A stretch of 64,000 bases of DNA from assembly GCF_003390885.1 (NCBI RefSeq), contig NZ_QMEL01000001.1:62001-126000 (forward strand), written 5' to 3'. Positions 1 through 8,064 of the stretch are shown here, piece after piece. The stretch's first letter is position 1. Every line of letters begins with the position of its first letter. Position numbers and translations under genes: made by a program. The DNA is from Pelagibacterium sediminicola (lineage in GTDB: Bacteria > Pseudomonadota > Alphaproteobacteria > Rhizobiales > Devosiaceae). Below the pieces are notes generated by a model that saw only the letters and a program-made list of their open reading frames with translations, did no database searches and was not told the origin of the DNA.

Positions 1-258
1 CGGCTCCTGTTCCTCACCGACGTGCCGGGCGTGCTGGGCAAGGACGGCAAGCTCATCCCCGAACTTTCGGTGGACGAGGCCCGGAAACTGATCGCGGAGG
101 GGACGATCTCGGGCGGCATGATTCCCAAGGTCGAGACCTGCATCGAAGCGCTCGACCGCGGCGTCGAAGGCGTCGTCATCGTCAACGGCAAGACCCCGCA
201 TTCGGTACTGCTCGAGTTGTTCACCGAGCACGGGGCCGGTACGCTGATCGTACGTTGA
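1..258 (+). CDS. argB: Acetylglutamate kinase, C-terminal part (cut by window start)
   Basis: The frame is open from the first base and ends in TGA at 256-258. The 85 visible residues match the C-terminal third of N-acetylglutamate kinase, the second step of arginine biosynthesis (ATP-dependent phosphorylation of N-acetylglutamate). They include [19 protein letters not shown], the [10 protein letters not shown] segment with the conserved lysine near the active site, and the usual ending with [17 protein letters not shown]. The start lies left of the window, so length and regulation cannot be judged. A GTG at position 22 is internal and not a start. The next gene begins 16 bases downstream on the same strand and may be cotranscribed. 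Confidence 0.93.
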   Translation, partial: RLLFLTDVPGVLGKDGKLIPELSVDEARKLIAEGTISGGMIPKVETCIEALDRGVEGVVIVNGKTPHSVLLELFTEHGAGTLIVR

Positions 259-274
259 ATCCGCTCGGCCGCCC

Positions 275-787
275 ATGAACATCCGCCCCGCCACCCAAGC
301 CGATCTGCCCGCCATTCTCGAGATCCATAACGATGCGATCCGGCGGCTCGATGCGATATGGACCGAGACCGAAGAAACGCTTGAGGACCGGCGCGCCTGG
401 CTCATGGACCGGCAGGAGAAGGGATTTGGCGTGTTCGTCGCCGAGGAGGCGGGCAAGGTTCTGGGCCATGCGGGCTATGGCGCCTACAGGCCCCGCTCGG
501 GCTATGACCGGACCGTCGAGCACTCGATCTATCTGCGCGAGGAGGCGCAGGGCAGGGGCGCCGGCAAGGCTCTGATGGATGCGGTGATCGCCGATGCCAG
601 GACCAAGGGTTTTCACGTGATGGTGGCGGTGGTCGATGCGAAAAACACCGGCTCGATCGCGTTTCACGAACGGCTCGGCTTTGTTCATATGGGCATGTTG
701 CCCCAGGCCGGGCACAAGTTCGGGCGCTGGCTCGACCAGGTCAACATGTATCTCATTCTCAACGATGACCCGGCGCCGGGCGCTTAG
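275..787 (+). CDS. GNAT-family N-acetyltransferase (phosphinothricin acetyltransferase-like)
   Basis: A 170-residue GNAT acetyltransferase. It opens with MNIRPATQADLPAILEIHNDA, carries YDRTVEHSIYLREEAQGRGAGKALMD (the Q/R-x-x-G-x-G/A acetyl-CoA pyrophosphate loop near residues 92-97) and ends with GSIAFHERLGF. This pattern is typical of the phosphinothricin/methionine-sulfoximine acetyltransferase subgroup, which acetylates the amino group of glutamate-like toxic analogues. The true substrate cannot be read from sequence. The ATG at 275 lies 16 bases after argB. The TAG stop (785-787) lies inside a 19-bp inverted repeat starting at 783, so the repeat overlaps the end of the gene. Confidence 0.85.
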   Translation: MNIRPATQADLPAILEIHNDAIRRLDAIWTETEETLEDRRAWLMDRQEKGFGVFVAEEAGKVLGHAGYGAYRPRSGYDRTVEHSIYLREEAQGRGAGKALMDAVIADARTKGFHVMVAVVDAKNTGSIAFHERLGFVHMGMLPQAGHKFGRWLDQVNMYLILNDDPAPGA

Positions 788-926
788 AGCGCCTGTTTTG
801 ATGGACTCAAAACAGGCGCTCTAAGTCTTTGTTATATCGCGTTTCCGAACAGCATAAGTGGTATCCACTTATGCTGGAAACGCTCTTAACTGAACGAATT
901 GAACGGATCGCGTTCAATTCGTTCAG
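783..926. repeat. Composite of three consecutive palindromes (RIME-like mosaic)
   Basis: Three stem-loops follow each other. (1) 783-801 pairs perfectly with 807-825 (19 bp, 5-nt loop). (2) 851-861 pairs with 865-875, flanked by GCGTTTCC 839-846 / GGAAACGC 876-883; this resembles the element at 41105-41158. (3) 890-904 pairs perfectly with 912-926 (15 bp). This is the architecture of rhizobial intergenic mosaic elements. The first palindrome overlaps the acetyltransferase stop codon, could act as a transcription terminator, and shares its TGTTTTGATGGA loop region with 42093-42145. Nothing coding is seen in 788-1053. Confidence 0.85.
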
Positions 927-1002
927 TCAAAATTTTGCGGTCGGGCGTCGGCGGCATCGTTTGTCTCCCGAAAATTCCGAGCAAGGGTAGCCGGTGCACT
1001 GG

Positions 1003-1025
1003 ACCCCGTGAATAAATCACGGGGT
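1003..1025. repeat. Small palindrome between acetyltransferase and trhO
   Basis: ACCCCGTGA (1003-1011) pairs with TCACGGGGT (1017-1025) across a 5-nt loop. It lies 28 bases past the 3' end of trhO and could stabilise or end that transcript, but no U-tract follows on either strand. It resembles the GTCACCCGG hairpin at 24476-24498. Confidence 0.5.
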
Positions 1026-1053
1026 GACGATAATGGGGTGAAAAGAGAAGGGC

Positions 1054-2067
1054 TCAGGCCGGCGCCGTGTTGCGCTTCCGGTCGGCTTGGCGCCTCGCCT
1101 TTGCCGCCAGACGCCGCCGTTCGGCTGCGGCCTTGGCGTCTTCGCCCATATGCGCCTCCCCGCGTTGCTGGGCGAGTGCGATCTGGCGCTGGCGCTCGGC
1201 GGCGGCCTTGCGCCTGGCGTCATCGAGGCTATCGGCGCAGTGGTGGCACTGGACGCCTTCGATAAAATCGGGCCGTGCCCGGTCGGCGGGGACGAGAGGC
1301 TGGCGGCAGGCGCGGCACAGCGTAGCCTCGCCAATTTTCAGCCCATGGCCGACCGAGACGCGCTCGTCAAAGACAAAGCACTCCCCATCCCAGCGGCTTT
1401 CCGCTTCCGGCACGGTTTCCAGATATTTGAGGATGCCGCCTTTCAAATGGAACACCTCCTCGAACCCCTGGGCCAGCATGTAGGAGGACGCCTTTTCGCA
1501 GCGGATGCCGCCGGTGCAGAACATGGCGACCTTCCTGTGCTTTTGGGGATCGAGGTTGCGGGCGACGTAATCCTTGAACTGGGTGAAGGTCCGCGTGCCG
1601 GGATCGAGCGCGTTCTCGAACGTGCCCAGCGCCACCTCGTAATCGTTGCGGGTGTCGATGACGACGATGTCGTCGCCTGTGATGACCGCGTTCCAGTCCC
1701 CGGGCTCGACATAGGTGCCCACCTTCTTGCCCGGATTGGCCTCGGGCGCGCGCAACGTCACGATCTCCTGCTTGAGCCGCACCTTCATGCGGTGGAAGGG
1801 CTGGGTGTCGGCGTATGAATATTTGATCTCGGCGCCCCGGAACCGCCCGCCGAAGATATTGCCGTTTTCCAGCCATTCGACGAGTTCGCCGATGGCTTCG
1901 TGGCTGCCCGCCACCGTGCCGTTTATTCCTTCGGGGGCGAGCAGCAGCGTGCCGCGAATGGACCGCGCGCAGCAGAATGCGGCCAGCGGGGCCTTGAGGG
2001 TCTCAAAGTCCGGCTGGTCGGTGAATTTATAAAGGGCGACGATGCTGATGGGCGGCTGTGCGGTCAT
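1054..2067 (-). CDS. trhO: tRNA uridine(34) hydroxylase TrhO (rhodanese-domain, YceA family)
   Basis: Oxygen-dependent tRNA uridine-34 hydroxylase, which makes the 5-hydroxyuridine precursor of cmo5U/mcmo5U at the wobble position. At the ATG at 2067 the protein has 337 residues. An N-terminal acylphosphatase-like region (IVALYKFTDQPDF) precedes a rhodanese domain (VVIDTRNDYEVALGTFENA) with the catalytic-loop cysteine in MFCTGGIRCEKASSYM, then a cysteine-rich region with CRAC and CHHC pairs that may bind zinc, and a basic Arg/Ala-rich tail. The frame is open to 2103 but the extra N-terminal residues are not family-like. It is divergent from the aldo/keto reductase at 2202. Confidence 0.92.
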   Translation of the reverse strand: MTAQPPISIVALYKFTDQPDFETLKAPLAAFCCARSIRGTLLLAPEGINGTVAGSHEAIGELVEWLENGNIFGGRFRGAEIKYSYADTQPFHRMKVRLKQEIVTLRAPEANPGKKVGTYVEPGDWNAVITGDDIVVIDTRNDYEVALGTFENALDPGTRTFTQFKDYVARNLDPQKHRKVAMFCTGGIRCEKASSYMLAQGFEEVFHLKGGILKYLETVPEAESRWDGECFVFDERVSVGHGLKIGEATLCRACRQPLVPADRARPDFIEGVQCHHCADSLDDARRKAAAERQRQIALAQQRGEAHMGEDAKAAAERRRLAAKARRQADRKRNTAPA

Positions 2068-2201
2068 GGCGGGCTCATATACCCTTGGGGCCGTATCGGG
2101 CAAGCGGGCGCTGCTTGCGTACGGGCCGGGGATAGCTAATATCGACTTCAGTCTTATCAGCCGCGCGGCGTCGCGGAATCAATCTCTTTGGGGGAAAAGA
2201 C

Positions 2202-3239
2202 ATGACCTACCGTGCACACGATGCGCGCTACCAGAGCATGCAATATCGCCGGTCGGGGCGCTCGGGGCTCAAGCTTCCCGTCGTCTCGCTGGGGCTGTGG
2301 CAGAATTTCGGGGGCACGCGGGATTATCCTTCCGCCTTCGAGATATTGGGCTATGCGTTCGATCAGGGGCTCACCCATTTCGACCTCGCCAACAATTACG
2401 GCCCGCCGGTCGGCGCATCCGAAGAGCTGTTCGGGCAGGTGCTGGCGCGCGATTTCAGGCCCTACCGTGACGAGATGATCGTTTCGACCAAGGCGGGATA
2501 CCATATGTGGCCCGGCCCCTATGGCGAGTTCGGGTCGCGCAAATACCTGACCGCGAGCCTTGATCAGTCCCTCAAGCGGCTGGGGCTCGATTACGTGGAT
2601 ATTTTCTATTCGCACCGCTTCGACCCCGAAACCCCGCTGGAAGAAACCATGGGCGCGCTGGCCCACGCGGTCAAACAGGGCAAGGCGCTTTACGTGGGCG
2701 TTTCGTCCTACCCCGAAAAGGAAACGCGCCAGGCGCACCGCATCCTCGAGGAAATGGGCGTGCCGCTGACCATCCACCAGCCGTCCTATTCCATCATCAA
2801 CCGCTGGATCGAAGATGACGGGACGATCGATGCGTGCGGGGAACTGGGCATCGGCGTCATCGCCTTTTCGCCACTGACGCAGGGCGTGCTCTCGGGCAAA
2901 TATGGCGCCGGCGTTGCGGCAAACACGCGGGCGGAGAACCCCAGGGGTTCCATGCGCGAAAGCCACACCGAGCCGCGCGTGCTCGAAGCGGTCGAACGGC
3001 TCAGGCCCATCGCGGAGGCGCGCGGGCAATCCATGGTGCAGCTTGCGCTCTCATGGGTGCTGCGACGCAAGGAGATGACCTCGGCGCTGGTGGGTGTGAG
3101 AACGCTCGATCAGCTCAAGGACAATCTGGGGGTGCTGGAAAATCTGGCGCTCTCGGACGACGAGATCGCGGCGATCGATGCGGCGACCGAAGGCGGACGG
3201 ATCGAGCTGCACCCCCGGCCGAGCGGGTGGTTGCGGTAG
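2202..3239 (+). CDS. Aldo/keto reductase, L-glyceraldehyde 3-phosphate reductase type (YghZ/Gpr)
   Basis: 345-residue aldo/keto reductase of the AKR14/YghZ type, which reduces L-glyceraldehyde 3-phosphate and methylglyoxal-like aldehydes with NADPH. Family hallmarks are MQYRRSGRSGLKLPVVSLGLW near the start, THFDLANNYGPP with the catalytic Asp and Tyr, MIVSTKAGYHMWPGPYGEFG with the catalytic lysine, SLKRLGLDYVDIFYSHRFDP, and VRTLDQLKDNLGVLENL at the cofactor-binding C-terminus. Length matches the family. The ATG at 2202 follows GGGGGAAAAGAC. Role is inferred from similarity only: probable detoxification of reactive triose aldehydes. Confidence 0.9.
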   Translation: MTYRAHDARYQSMQYRRSGRSGLKLPVVSLGLWQNFGGTRDYPSAFEILGYAFDQGLTHFDLANNYGPPVGASEELFGQVLARDFRPYRDEMIVSTKAGYHMWPGPYGEFGSRKYLTASLDQSLKRLGLDYVDIFYSHRFDPETPLEETMGALAHAVKQGKALYVGVSSYPEKETRQAHRILEEMGVPLTIHQPSYSIINRWIEDDGTIDACGELGIGVIAFSPLTQGVLSGKYGAGVAANTRAENPRGSMRESHTEPRVLEAVERLRPIAEARGQSMVQLALSWVLRRKEMTSALVGVRTLDQLKDNLGVLENLALSDDEIAAIDAATEGGRIELHPRPSGWLR

Positions 3240-3266
3240 AAGGTTCCTCGCCCCTGAGAGGCAGGA

Positions 3267-3422
3267 GAAAGGTAAATGGTTTCGGCTTTCGCCGACCCCC
3301 CCTCCCAACCTCCCCCACAAGGGGGGAGGTGCTGGCCCTGTGCGTAGGGAGACAACAAGGAAAAGGAAACCCCCTCCCCTTGATGGGGAGGGCTGGGGAG
3401 GGGTGAAGCCACAAGCGCAGCT
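3267..3422. repeat. Dispersed CCCCTCCCCA/AAGGGGAGG repeat, copy 1
   Basis: A roughly 150-bp element in the 227-bp gap between convergent gene ends (aldo/keto reductase and pheT). It contains CTCCCCCACAAGGGGGGAGG and CCCTCCCCTTGATGGGGAGG stem-loops and ends GGGGTGAAGCCACAAGCGC. The reverse-complement order matches copies at 7937-8062 and 21466-21690, including the flanking TCGGCGAAAGCCGAAACCAT shared with the third copy. The strong hairpins could serve as a bidirectional terminator. Confidence 0.85.
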
Positions 3423-3466
3423 TTAAGTACGTTAGCTCCGCCCTTGAAGACCGCGTGATGCCCGCC

Positions 3467-5875
3467 TTACCCCCTCAAAACCCCGCCTGTCGCCTTTTCC
3501 ACCGCCGAAACGATCTTTTCGCCCACCGCCTCGATTTCCTCGTCAGTCAGCGTCCTGTCACGCGGCTGAAGCGTTACTTCGATGGCGACGGATTTTTTGC
3601 CCTCGCCGACATGGGCGCCCGAGAAGATATCGAAAATCGACACATCGGTGACGAGCGCCTTGTCGGCCCCGCGCGCGGCGCGGAGGATCGCGGCGGCTTC
3701 AACGCCATCATCGACGACGAAGGCGAAGTCGCGGTGGACCGACTGGAAGGCCGAAAGCGTCAGCGGGGGCCGGGCGCGGGTGGCCTTCTTTCTGGGCTCG
3801 GGCAAGGCTTCCAGGTCGATCTCGAACGCAACGACCGGGCCGTCGAGGTCGAATTCGGCAACCAGCGCGGGATGGAGCTCCCCGAACCAGCCAAGGATCA
3901 CCTTGGGGCCGAGCTGGATGCGTCCGCCGCGCCCCGGATGACTCCAGGGGGCGGGCTCGGCCACGATCTGAAGCTTTTCAATGTCGCTGCCCAGCGCATC
4001 GAGCATGGCGGCGACGTCGGCCTTGGCGTCATAGACCGAGACGGTTTCGGCCTTGCCCTGCCAGTGGCGGCCCGCCCCGTTCGGGCCGGCGGTGGCGGTG
4101 CGGATACCGGCGGCAACGGTGCGCTGGCCCTCGGGGGTATCGGAATGGAACACCTGCCCCACCTCGAACAGCGCAAGGTCCGTCAGCCCGCGGTTCTGGT
4201 TGCGCGTGGCGCCCGAAAGCAGGCCCGGCAAGAGCGAGGGGCGCATGTCGGTCATGTCCGAGGCGATGGCGTTGGCAAGCTTTAACTCCGGCTGCCCGCC
4301 GCCGAATTTTTCGGCGAGGGTGGCGGAAATGAACGACCAGGTGACCGCTTCGCCCATCCCCCGCGCGGCCAGTGCCCGGCGCGCGAGGCGTCGGCGGTTC
4401 TGGATGGGGGTGAGCATTTTGGAGGCAACGCCTGAAAGGCGCGGCAGCGGCTCGACCGGCACGCGGTCGACCCCCACGATGCGCATGACCTCCTCGACGA
4501 GGTCGGCCTTGATCGCGACGTCCGGGCGCCATGAGGGCACCGCGACCCTGACGGTCTCGCCCTTGCCCTCAATGGCAAAGCCCAGCCGCGTCAGCACCGT
4601 TTCGATCTCGGAAAAATCGAGCTTGAGCCCGGTAAGGCGGGTGATCTCGGAAAGGGGGAAATCGATGACCGTTCCGGGCGCCTCGACATGGCCCGCAACC
4701 GCGATCTCGGCGGGTTCGCCCCCGCAAAGGTCCATCACGAGCTTGGTTGCCAGCTCGATGCCGGGCATCACAGTTTCAGGATCGACGGTGCGCTCGAAGC
4801 GGTAGCGGGCGTCCGAGACGATGCCGGTCCTGCGGCCCGTCGCGGCGACGGCGTCGGGGGCGAACCAGGCGGATTCGATGAAGACATTGGTGGTCTCATC
4901 GGTGGAGCCGGTATCCTCGCCGCCCATGATGCCGCCGAGGCCGAGCACCTTTTCGTCGTCGGCGATGACGCACATGGTTTCATCGACCGCGTAGGTCTTG
5001 CCATCGAGCGCAAGGAAGGTTTCGCCCTTTTTCCCCAGCCGCGCGCCGACATTGCCCTTGAGCTTGTCGGCGTCAAAGACGTGCAGCGGGCGGGCGCGGT
5101 CGAGCGAGACGAGGTTGGTGATGTCCACCAGCGCATTGATGGGGCGCAGACCGACGGCGCGCAGGCGGTCCTGCAGCCATTGCGGCGAGGGGCCGTTCCT
5201 GACGTTTTTCACATAGCGCCCCGCAAACATCCGGCAGATCTCGCCATCGACATGAACGTTAATGGGCGAGGGACCGGCGGTTGCGGGGACGGGGGCGATG
5301 GCGGGATCGATGAAGGTGCCAAGACCCGCGGCGGCAAGGTCGCGCGCGATGCCGCGCACGCCGGCGCAGTCGCCGCGATTGGGGGTGATGGCGATCTCGA
5401 TCACCACCTCGTCCATCCCGGCATATTCGGGATAGGAGACCCCGATGGGCGCATCCTCGGGCAATTCGATGATGCCATCGTGATCGTCGGACAGCTCGAG
5501 CTCGGCGTTCGAGCACAGCATGCCGTTGGAGACCTGCCCTCTTATGTTGCCCTTGCCGATGGTCATGCCCTTGCCCGGAATATGGGTGCCGGGGAAGGCA
5601 AAGACCGATTTAAGACCCGTGCGGGCATTGGGCGCCCCGCACACCACATCGATCAGTTCGCCCGTCCCCGCATCGACCTTGCAGACCTTGAGCTTGTCGG
5701 CGTTGGGGTGCTGCTCGGCGGAAACCACAAGGGCGGTGACGAAGCTCTTCAATCGAGCGGCCGTGTCGGCGACCTCCTCGACCTCGAGCCCGATCATCGT
5801 CAGTTTTTCGACGATCTCGTCGAGGGCGGCGGTGGTGTCGAGATGTTCCTTGAGCCAGGAAAGCGTGAATTTCAT
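3467..5875 (-). CDS. pheT: Phenylalanyl-tRNA synthetase beta subunit
   Basis: 802-residue beta subunit of the alpha2-beta2 class II phenylalanyl-tRNA synthetase. The N-terminal tRNA-binding OB fold starts with MKFTLSWLKEHLDT and continues through VCGAPNARTGLKSVFAFPG. The B3/B4 editing domain (INALVDITNLVSLDRARPLHVFDADKL), B5 domain, catalytic-like domain and the C-terminal anticodon-binding FDX-ACB domain (SVHRDFAFVVDD) are all present in order. Length is usual. It is the distal gene of a leftward rpmI-rplT-pheS-pheT group; pheS ends 12 bases before its start. Confidence 0.97.
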   Translation of the reverse strand: MKFTLSWLKEHLDTTAALDEIVEKLTMIGLEVEEVADTAARLKSFVTALVVSAEQHPNADKLKVCKVDAGTGELIDVVCGAPNARTGLKSVFAFPGTHIPGKGMTIGKGNIRGQVSNGMLCSNAELELSDDHDGIIELPEDAPIGVSYPEYAGMDEVVIEIAITPNRGDCAGVRGIARDLAAAGLGTFIDPAIAPVPATAGPSPINVHVDGEICRMFAGRYVKNVRNGPSPQWLQDRLRAVGLRPINALVDITNLVSLDRARPLHVFDADKLKGNVGARLGKKGETFLALDGKTYAVDETMCVIADDEKVLGLGGIMGGEDTGSTDETTNVFIESAWFAPDAVAATGRRTGIVSDARYRFERTVDPETVMPGIELATKLVMDLCGGEPAEIAVAGHVEAPGTVIDFPLSEITRLTGLKLDFSEIETVLTRLGFAIEGKGETVRVAVPSWRPDVAIKADLVEEVMRIVGVDRVPVEPLPRLSGVASKMLTPIQNRRRLARRALAARGMGEAVTWSFISATLAEKFGGGQPELKLANAIASDMTDMRPSLLPGLLSGATRNQNRGLTDLALFEVGQVFHSDTPEGQRTVAAGIRTATAGPNGAGRHWQGKAETVSVYDAKADVAAMLDALGSDIEKLQIVAEPAPWSHPGRGGRIQLGPKVILGWFGELHPALVAEFDLDGPVVAFEIDLEALPEPRKKATRARPPLTLSAFQSVHRDFAFVVDDGVEAAAILRAARGADKALVTDVSIFDIFSGAHVGEGKKSVAIEVTLQPRDRTLTDEEIEAVGEKIVSAVEKATGGVLRG

Positions 5876-5887
5876 TTTTCCAATACC

Positions 5888-6970
5888 TCAGCTCGAAAGG
5901 CCGCCGAACAGGGTCGGCAGGTCGAAGGGCCGGAAGCCGTAATGGTCGATCCAGCGCTTGTCGGCGTCGAAAAAGGCGCGCAGATCCGGCATGCCGTATT
6001 TGAGCATGGCGATACGGTCGATCCCCATGCCCCAGGCAAAGCCCTGATAGATTTCGGGATCGAGCCCGCCGGCGCGGATAACGTTGGGATGGACCATGCC
6101 GCAGCCCAGGATTTCCAGCCAATCCTCGCCCTGCCCGATTCTCACCTCATTGCCCGAGCGGTCGCACTGGACGTCCACCTCCATCGAGGGTTCGGTGAAG
6201 GGGAAAAAGGAGGGGCGGAAGCGCAGCGTCACGCTTTCGACCTCGAAGAAGGCCTTCAAAAATTCCTCGAGCACCCAGCGCAACTGGCCGATATGGCTCG
6301 ACTTGTCGATCACCAGCCCCTCGACCTGATGGAACATGGGGGTGTGGGTCTGGTCGGAATCGTTGCGGTAGGTCCGCCCGGGCATGACGACGCGGATGGG
6401 CGGCTCGGTCTTTTCCATCGTCCGGATCTGGACGGGCGAGGTGTGGGTGCGCAGCAGCTTGCGCGCGCCGTCCGGGCCGGGGTTGAAAAAGAAGGTGTCG
6501 TGCATCTCGCGCGCCGGGTGGCCTTCGGGGAAGTTGAGCGCGGTGAAATTGTAGTAGTCGGTCTCGATGTCGGGCCCTTCGGCGATCGAAAAGCCCATAT
6601 CGGAAAAGATGGCGGCGATCTCGTCGATCACCTGGCTGACCGGATGGATGCGGCCCATGGCGGCGGGTGCGGGCCGCAAGGGGAGCGTGACGTCGAGCTT
6701 TTCGGCCACGAGCCGCTGTTCCAGCGCTTCGGCCCTGAGGGCCGTGCGGCGCGTTTCGATGAGCGTAGCGATATGGGTCTTGAGGCCGTTGATCGCCGGG
6801 CCCCGTTCCTTGCGCTCATCGGGGGTCATGGCCCCCAGCGTTGCCAAAAGCGCGGAAACAGACCCCTTCTTGCCCAGCGCGGAAACGCGCACGGTGTCGA
6901 GGGCGGCCTCGTCTTTGGCGCCGGCGATGGCCTGTTCAAGCGTTGTCGAGAGATGTGCAAGGTCGGTCAT
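5888..6970 (-). CDS. pheS: Phenylalanyl-tRNA synthetase alpha subunit
   Basis: 360-residue catalytic alpha subunit, which charges tRNA-Phe. Class II motifs are visible: motif 1 in [19 protein letters not shown], motif 2 in [20 protein letters not shown] and motif 3 in [18 protein letters not shown]. The N-terminal coiled coil that contacts tRNA lies in residues 1-90. The ATG at 6970 was chosen because AAAGGG precedes it by 6 bases and MTDLAHL begins the family alignment; the frame runs open to 7048 through the upstream terminator hairpin. The hairpin between rplT and pheS suggests separate control or attenuation of pheST. Confidence 0.97.
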   Translation of the reverse strand: MTDLAHLSTTLEQAIAGAKDEAALDTVRVSALGKKGSVSALLATLGAMTPDERKERGPAINGLKTHIATLIETRRTALRAEALEQRLVAEKLDVTLPLRPAPAAMGRIHPVSQVIDEIAAIFSDMGFSIAEGPDIETDYYNFTALNFPEGHPAREMHDTFFFNPGPDGARKLLRTHTSPVQIRTMEKTEPPIRVVMPGRTYRNDSDQTHTPMFHQVEGLVIDKSSHIGQLRWVLEEFLKAFFEVESVTLRFRPSFFPFTEPSMEVDVQCDRSGNEVRIGQGEDWLEILGCGMVHPNVIRAGGLDPEIYQGFAWGMGIDRIAMLKYGMPDLRAFFDADKRWIDHYGFRPFDLPTLFGGLSS

Positions 6971-7006
6971 TTGAACCCTTTGGGAGTGCTGCGAAGCGGT
7001 AGCAAA

Positions 7007-7054
7007 CGAAAAAGCCCCGCGCCACCCCAAATCCCCGGAGCGGCGCAAGGCTTT
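7007..7054 (-). terminator. Intrinsic terminator or attenuator between rplT and pheS
   Basis: Read on the minus strand, AAAGCCTTGCGCC (7054-7042) pairs with GGCGCGGGGCTTT (7023-7011) over 13 bp with two T-G wobbles, followed by a short U run. It lies 24 bases after the rplT stop and about 40 bases before the pheS start. The rplT stop region (AAAGCCCC, 7080-7073) could also pair with the same 3' arm. Confidence 0.75.
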
Positions 7055-7078
7055 GATTTTCGGCCTCGGTATGGGGCT

Positions 7079-7477
7079 TTAAGCGGAAACGCGCTCGTGC
7101 GTGGTCGCTTCGATCTCGCCCAGATAGGCGAGCGCGCCCTTGGCCTTGACAACAAGCGCCTCGAAAGCGGCGGGCTCGTTGACGGCCAGATCGGCGAGGA
7201 CCTTGCGGTCCACTGCGACCTCAGCCTTGCCGAGGCCGTCGATAAATCGGCCATAAGTGAGGCCGTGCTGGCGAACGGCGGCGTTGATGCGCTGGATCCA
7301 GAGCGCGCGGAAATTGCGCTTCTTGATCTTGCGGTCGCGGTAGGCGTACTGGCCGGCCTTCTCGACGGCCTGCACGGCAGAGCGATAGGTGGTCGCACGG
7401 CGGCCGTAATAGCCCTTGGCGGCCTTCAAAACCTTCTTGTGGCGGGCGTGGGCGGTAACGCCTCTTTTAACGCGCAT
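7079..7477 (-). CDS. rplT: 50S ribosomal protein L20
   Basis: 132-residue L20, a primary 23S rRNA-binding protein needed early in large-subunit assembly. It shows the family start [20 protein letters not shown], then [43 protein letters not shown] and [10 protein letters not shown]. The C-terminal extension ([20 protein letters not shown]) is typical of alphaproteobacteria. It lies 15 bases downstream of rpmI in the same direction. Unlike the common infC-rpmI-rplT order, infC is separate here at 10523-11059, with a chemotaxis receptor between. Confidence 0.97.
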   Translation of the reverse strand: MRVKRGVTAHARHKKVLKAAKGYYGRRATTYRSAVQAVEKAGQYAYRDRKIKKRNFRALWIQRINAAVRQHGLTYGRFIDGLGKAEVAVDRKVLADLAVNEPAAFEALVVKAKGALAYLGEIEATTHERVSA

Positions 7478-7492
7478 GTCTTTGTCTCCCTA

Positions 7493-7693
7493 TCAGCGGT
7501 CGTAAGGCATGTACTTCTTCACAATCCTGGCGTCCTGATCCGAAAGGACCGAGGTGCCGCGATTGGAGCGGATGTACTTTGCGTTGTGGCTGATGAGGCG
7601 GTGACGCTTGCCGGCCGGACCGGCGAGCACCTTGCCCGTGGCCGTGACCTTGAAACGCTTCTTGGCGCCCGATTTGGTCTTCATCTTCGGCAT
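7493..7693 (-). CDS. rpmI: 50S ribosomal protein L35
   Basis: 66-residue L35: [20 protein letters not shown], then [20 protein letters not shown], and the end KKYMPYDR. The ATG at 7693 follows CAAGGAAAAGCAAA, an acceptable ribosome binding site; the longer frame to 7738 adds residues not found in the family. First gene of the rpmI-rplT pair. A leader of unknown extent lies in 7694-7930. Confidence 0.96.
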   Translation of the reverse strand: MPKMKTKSGAKKRFKVTATGKVLAGPAGKRHRLISHNAKYIRSNRGTSVLSDQDARIVKKYMPYDR

Positions 7694-8064
7694 TTTGCTT
7701 TTCCTTGGGTTTTCGGGGCGCTTTGGGGAAACCCCCACGGCCCTTTATCGCATTCAGGGATCGCCACGGCATGCCTTCCGGCCGGGCGGCCCGTTCAAGA
7801 ACGCTGCGTTATAGGAGGCGCGGAGGGGAAAGGCAAGACCCTCGCGCGGGGCGATTTGCCTGCGTTTGCGGCAGGCTCGGATAGCTCCATCCTCAATCCC
7901 TCTCCGCAAAGGGGGAGGGTTATCGCATATAGATCTGCGCTTGTGGCTTCACCCCTCCCCAGCCCTCCCCATCAAGGGGAGGGTGCTTCCTTTTCCTGGG
8001 CACTTCCCCACGCACAAGATCAGCACCTCCCCCCTTGTGGCGGAGGTTGGGAGGGGGATCGGTC
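7694..8064. other. Gene-free gap upstream of rpmI (371 bp), contains a dispersed repeat
   Basis: The part nearest rpmI (7694-7860) should hold its promoter and leader, but no clear -35/-10 pair or L20-type autoregulatory fold could be assigned by eye. 7895-7920 has a small CCTCTCCGC/GGGGGAGGG hairpin. 7937-8062 is repeat copy 2, listed separately. No tRNA or small gene was found. Confidence 0.6.
7937..8062. repeat. Dispersed CCCCTCCCCA/AAGGGGAGG repeat, copy 2
   Basis: Begins GCGCTTGTGGCTTCACCCCT, carries CCTCCCCATCAAGGGGAGG and CTCCCCCCTTGTGGCGGAGG hairpins, and ends two bases before the chemotaxis receptor stop. It is the reverse complement of copy 1 (3267-3422) and collinear with the first half of copy 3 (21466-21690). 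Confidence 0.85.

Noticed and set aside
6970-7048. Leader peptide controlling pheST by attenuation
   Set aside because: The in-frame stretch has only two Phe codons, begins at TTG without a ribosome binding site, and is simply the upstream extension of pheS through the terminator.
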